Source of the DNA: UBA4951 sp963652335
GTDB taxonomy: Bacteria; Bacillota_I; Bacilli_A; RFN20; CAG-826
Assembly (NCBI GenBank): GCA_963652335.1
Contig: CAVJSS010000004.1
Coordinates: forward strand, 1-63,153
Length of the DNA stretch: 63,153 bases
Direction: 5' to 3'
The position numbers were made by a program, and so were the translations under genes. Below the pieces are notes generated by a model that saw nothing but the letters and a program-made list of their open reading frames with translations, had not been told where the DNA came from and made no database searches. This document shows positions 59,316 to 63,153 of the stretch, piece after piece (the stretch's first letter is position 1; each line of letters starts with the position of its first letter).

Positions 59316-62300
59316 TTACAAATCCCAACCATCATTGTCTATTTCGTCGATGATGTCTTTGTATTTGGCATATAAAGCATCATAGTTCGGGCAAAGCTTG
59401 CGGTAATCGGTATTATCGCTGAACCAATTGAACATTTCTTTGACCGCCGCTTCGGCTGCCGTTTGATCTTCATTGGCTAAAATGTCAGCCATTTTTTTGT
59501 CCATGGATCTTGCGATGGATTTTTGATACCCGCCCAAGCCTGAATTGTAATAGGATACGGCTTTTTGGACATTGACGTTGAATTCGTTGGCCAATTCTTC
59601 TCCTACGCAGCTAGCGAAATTTATGACTTTATTGAAATCATTATAGTAATTGTTCGCAAACCCTTTCATCGCCGCCGCATAGTTTTCGATCGTTTCGTAA
59701 TCGAGAGTGTCGATGACTGTAAAACCGTAGAACTCGTTAGCCAATTCTTCAGCATAGTCATTCATTTTCTTAACATAGATCGGAGTTAATCCATGCATTA
59801 CTTTGTTAATGAATGAATCGATGGTTAAGTTGGTGGTGACGAATTGGTCTTTCTTTTTGAACAATTTGATTGCTTCGCCATAATAAGCAAGCAATTCGGC
59901 TGTCGTCATCTTGGAGGTTTCTTTCCATTCGAAGGCTACGATGGAGGCCATATAAGCTTTGGCCTCTTCCGCTTCTCTGGCTTGACGATTATTCAAATAA
60001 TTGGCGATAAGGGCCGAATCTTGCTTATTGATGTAATTGATTTCGGCTTGATTGAATTTTTTATAGCAAGTGTCAGCCAAACTGTCTTTGCCGTCATTCA
60101 CGTATGTGATGAAAAGTTTGGCGTTTGCAAGATCGCTGGTATAGGTTGCGATCGTTTTGGCGATAGGCGAAGTGGATGAATTATAATGGGCATTGATCCA
60201 ATATTTGAGGTTATCGGCCAAGGCTTTGTATTTGGCTTCCAAAGCGGTTAGCTTAGCCAAATATTCTTCGGCCAATTCATATCCAGCCAACAAAGCGTCG
60301 TATTCGTCGATGATCTCGTTGACCGCTTTGGTATAAGTGGCAAGCTTATCGGCGTCAAGCCCATAGGTATGATCAGAATCATAATCGGCAGAAACGCTGA
60401 AGCTGAAAAAATTGACCTCGGAAACGTTTTTGATGGTTTCGGGATTCCAAGTTCCGGTATAAATGTTGGTGTTATAGGCCATGATCTTTAACGAGGCATC
60501 TTTTTCATCCGAAAGAGGGATAGACAAAGAAATATCGGAAATTGGCTTATATAATCCCAAAGAAGTAAGCAACGTGCTTCCGTATTCGCCCAATTTTTCG
60601 ATGGCTGTCGTCATCAATTGCCCTTCGACTTGCAAAGTGTCGACAACGTCTAAGATAAAGTCTTCATCGAGAGAGAGGTCGATAGATGAATCGTTGATAT
60701 CAATATCCAAATAATCGGCCAAAGAAAGGAAGCTGAATCCGTTTTCTTCGATTTCCACGTTTTCGTCGTCATTAAGGTATTCAGGAAGATAGGATACGCC
60801 TCCTAAATTGGTGAAATCATAACGTTCATGATAAATAAGATCATCGTAGGCAATGCTTTCGCCTTCTTCGTCCTTCTTGCTGAATTCGGCGAACGAATAG
60901 AGGTCGAGAACGCCGTCTTTGAAAGTGATATCGAGATATTTGGCTTTGCTTAAGGAAGAAATGATCCCCGGGATTTCCATCCCCGTATCCCAAGCCGAAG
61001 CAAGGGTAAGGAGGTTCTTGAAGTTGGCTCCCAAAACGAATTCGGCTTCCAAATCCAACGCTTTCAAAGGATTGGCTTCCAGAGTGTTATAAGTGATATT
61101 CAGATTCAATGAATTGTCGTTTTTGTTCTCGCCGGTCGTCCTATCGATCGAATCGGCGCCAACGCTGAACTTAGAGCTTCCAGACAAAGACAATTCGCTG
61201 GCATATTCGCTGATATCAGGCAATTTGAAATATTCATCTTGATAAAGGAAGTTGGTTCCGATGGCTTTGCTTCCGTTGATTTCGAGATCGGCATAGACTC
61301 CGGCGATGCGATCTGAGGTGACATAGAGATCCAAAGAGAAATCGACTTCGTCATCATGAGAGATCAAACCACCGGCTTCCAAAACGAATTTGAGGATCGA
61401 CATGGCCTCATCTTTCAAAGTGATCGTATAGGTATTGACGGAGGTTTCCGATTTCTTGACTTCGATAAGACTGTTGATGTCGGCAACGACGTTGTCGAAA
61501 TCGGTATTCGATTGGGCTTTGGCTTCGGTGGCGAAGACGACTTTCTTTCCTAATATGTCGACATAGACTTTGCCTTCATGATAGATAACCGATGCATCTC
61601 CGGTTGGGAGAGGGATCGAAACCTGGGCATCGACTAAATCGGACGCATCTCCGCCGTTGACCAAGCCATTGACGTCGACTTTGGTTTTTAACTTGATTGG
61701 GAGCTGGTATTTTCCGACCTGGAAAGTGCCAGAAAGCGCGACCCCGTTATTGATGTCGCTGTTTAATAAGGCAGAAACCAAAACGGTCAAATCGCCATAA
61801 TCTTCAGCCTCGGTAGGAACGATGATGGTAGGCGTTTCGTTAATTGCGGCGTTCAATTCGGCGCTTTGAGGGACTTCGATGGTTTTGTTGAAATCCCCAA
61901 AAGTCGCAGTGCAGGTTTCTTTGCAATCCATGTCGCCGAGAACGCTGACATTGATCGTGTAGCTTGAGGTATAGGTATAAGAGATAGGGGTATAATCGCC
62001 GCTAATCGTCAAAGTGAACGTGGTATGGTCGGTGAAGGTCGGAAGGCCGTTCAATGATCCAAACATGTATGTCTGATGGGCAAGCAGATCATTGGCCTTG
62101 GTCTTGTCCAATACGTAGGTATAGGTATATTTGTTGTCTTCGGCTTTATCCAATTTGGCCAAAAGGATCGTGTCTTGATTCAAAATCTGGCCAGTCAGCA
62201 ATTTGTTTGGGGTGACGCCATAGGCTTTGAAATAATCTTCATAATTCGAATTCTTGATCTTGCCATCTTTGTTGAAATAGGCGACTTTGCCTCCCTTATA

Positions 62301-62651
62301 TAAGGCGACATGCCTCATATCGACGAAGCTAGAATGAGATGAAGAATCGGTATAGTACTCATCATCATTGCGGATCATCGTCGCATTGGTTTGCTGGCTA
62401 TAGTCGATGAATCCTTTCTTCGCTGTGGTTAGATTCGAGCTGACTTTTTTGTAAGATTTATAACCGTCAAGCTTGCCTAAAGTGGCAAACAAGACGTTCT
62501 TTGCGTCATTTTGATCTGGGGTGCCTTTCAAAGAGGAAAGGACTGTGTCTTTGCCGTCTGTCACTTCCGGAATTTCGACATCGTCGCATCCGGTTAGCGT
62601 CAAAACGGCAAACGGCACTACAAGCAATTTGTTAAGCGTGTTCTTTTTCAT
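59316..62651 (-). CDS. Large lipoprotein of unknown function
   Basis: 1111 residues. The signal peptide ends in the lipobox LTGC (Cys22). Residues about 50-560 are beta-rich and LppX/LolA-like in texture (repeated YYTDSSSHSS, GKVAYFNKDGK, GKVYVDILGKKVV). Residues about 760-1111 are largely alpha-helical and Lys/Glu/Ala/Tyr-rich (DALLAGYELAEEYLAKLTAL and others). I recognise no family. AAGGG precedes the ATG. A single gene with its own terminator. It is probably exposed on the cell surface. Confidence 0.75.
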   Translation of the reverse strand: MKKNTLNKLLVVPFAVLTLTGCDDVEIPEVTDGKDTVLSSLKGTPDQNDAKNVLFATLGKLDGYKSYKKVSSNLTTAKKGFIDYSQQTNATMIRNDDEYYTDSSSHSSFVDMRHVALYKGGKVAYFNKDGKIKNSNYEDYFKAYGVTPNKLLTGQILNQDTILLAKLDKAEDNKYTYTYVLDKTKANDLLAHQTYMFGSLNGLPTFTDHTTFTLTISGDYTPISYTYTSSYTINVSVLGDMDCKETCTATFGDFNKTIEVPQSAELNAAINETPTIIVPTEAEDYGDLTVLVSALLNSDINNGVALSGTFQVGKYQLPIKLKTKVDVNGLVNGGDASDLVDAQVSIPLPTGDASVIYHEGKVYVDILGKKVVFATEAKAQSNTDFDNVVADINSLIEVKKSETSVNTYTITLKDEAMSILKFVLEAGGLISHDDEVDFSLDLYVTSDRIAGVYADLEINGSKAIGTNFLYQDEYFKLPDISEYASELSLSGSSKFSVGADSIDRTTGENKNDNSLNLNITYNTLEANPLKALDLEAEFVLGANFKNLLTLASAWDTGMEIPGIISSLSKAKYLDITFKDGVLDLYSFAEFSKKDEEGESIAYDDLIYHERYDFTNLGGVSYLPEYLNDDENVEIEENGFSFLSLADYLDIDINDSSIDLSLDEDFILDVVDTLQVEGQLMTTAIEKLGEYGSTLLTSLGLYKPISDISLSIPLSDEKDASLKIMAYNTNIYTGTWNPETIKNVSEVNFFSFSVSADYDSDHTYGLDADKLATYTKAVNEIIDEYDALLAGYELAEEYLAKLTALEAKYKALADNLKYWINAHYNSSTSPIAKTIATYTSDLANAKLFITYVNDGKDSLADTCYKKFNQAEINYINKQDSALIANYLNNRQAREAEEAKAYMASIVAFEWKETSKMTTAELLAYYGEAIKLFKKKDQFVTTNLTIDSFINKVMHGLTPIYVKKMNDYAEELANEFYGFTVIDTLDYETIENYAAAMKGFANNYYNDFNKVINFASCVGEELANEFNVNVQKAVSYYNSGLGGYQKSIARSMDKKMADILANEDQTAAEAAVKEMFNWFSDNTDYRKLCPNYDALYAKYKDIIDEIDNDGWDL

Positions 62652-62880
62652 TTTGATTCCCTTCGAAAACTTTTGAGTTTTCAGACGCAGGGATTATAGT
62701 TCTTTGGTTTTTGTAAAACAAAAGCGCCAAATATCAGAAAACGCGTTCTAAGAACGAATATCAATCGCTTCGTCGATGAAACGTCAATTCTACGCAATAG
62801 AGAATGGGGTATCTTCTTTTATCTGTTCCATATGTTCGGAGGAAAAAGTTGGCATAAGCCAAAATAAAAGCAGCAAAGCA

Positions 62881-63078
62881 TCAGCTTCTAAAAGCGGTTG
62901 TTGGGACGACATGCACGCCATCGGGACGCATGCAAGCGGCGTTGCTTAGACCGGAAATAACGCATAAGGATTTGGCTTTTCCGCCACCGTTTTTTGCTAT
63001 GGCATCATCTATCTTGAATATGTCTTCGTTTAAAACGCTATTTATGTATTCTTTGGCGATTATCGTTCCGGGATTGTC
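62881..63078 (-). pseudogene. DUF4143 ATPase remnant at the window edge
   Basis: 66 codons: AKEYINSVLNEDIFKID resembles the middle of DUF4143 ATPases, fused directly to CVISGLSNAACMRPDGVHVV. That end matches the tail of the pseudogene at 35523 (VICGLSNAAYKRPDGVLSS). A stop precedes it. This is an internally deleted, dead copy. The 62652-62880 stretch before it holds no recognised feature. Confidence 0.75.
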
Positions 63079-63153
63079 TTAATTTCTGTGTAAACGCAGG
63101 TTTCCGTCCTTTCTAAATATAGGCTATTCGGCCATCAAATCAACGATTGTCCT

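Noticed and set aside
1..63153. TGA read as tryptophan, as in many Mollicutes
   Set aside because: Clear genes end at TGA (for example potC) and use TGG for Trp, so the standard code applies.

Overview
The window looks like part of a chromosome from a low-to-mid GC Firmicute (Bacilli / Mollicutes-related gut type). The reasons are Shine-Dalgarno leaders of the AGGAGG type, tRNA genes with encoded CCA, the standard code (TGA used as stop, TGG for Trp), camelysin/TasA-like signal peptides, many lipoproteins, and an archaeal/eukaryal-type prolyl-tRNA synthetase. The species assignment is inference; no rRNA is present.

Layout. 1-7 kb is an accessory zone: a truncated ISLre2-like transposase, three copies of a repeat that abuts tRNA-Cys, an AlbA_2/HATPase regulator with a tandem operator array, a complete IS256-type element and a SipW-type secreted protein. 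7-17 kb has a giant repeat lipoprotein, a potABCD polyamine transporter operon and a thioredoxin-like lipoprotein. 17-31 kb is mostly housekeeping: C1 aminopeptidase, peptidase T, tRNA-Gln, uridine kinase, Mrp, a TetR regulator, a dlt-like operon (adenylation enzyme, carrier protein, AlgI-type MBOAT, SGNH protein), tRNA-Ser, proS, a degenerate GGDEF-EAL protein and a second tRNA-Ser. 31-40 kb is a graveyard and nursery of DUF4143 ATPases (one intact, two broken) and a second AlbA_2/HATPase regulator, with manA between them. recN follows at 40-42 kb. 42-48.4 kb is a duplicated two-gene surface-protein unit. 49-54 kb is an ABC-2 exporter with a divergent TetR gene. 54-59 kb has another intact DUF4143 ATPase, a DUF438 protein, a probable DUF3990/DUF3791 toxin-antitoxin pair and a nitroreductase. 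59-63 kb is a large lipoprotein and, at the edge, a DUF4143 remnant.

Two patterns stand out. First, both AlbA_2/HATPase regulators carry a private repeat array in their own promoter and a copy of the same array inside their own reading frame, in the linker between the ATPase-like domain and the C-terminal winged helix (3072-3131 echoed at 1910-1940; 37201-37255 echoed at 38590-38643). Both DUF4143 ATPases, one DUF4143 pseudogene and the toxin-antitoxin pair also have their own, unrelated iterated sites upstream. This looks like a family of self-addressed regulatory genes. Second, the two small SipW-type genes heading the 42-48 kb units are both out of frame at a seven-G tract placed immediately before the hydrophobic part of the signal peptide, which suggests on/off switching of surface proteins. 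One downstream partner ends in a Hint (Hedgehog/intein) domain.

Several genes (16038, 30964, 35043, 45112, 48418) have a promoter -10 box 6-8 nt before the start codon and no Shine-Dalgarno, so leaderless transcription appears common here.
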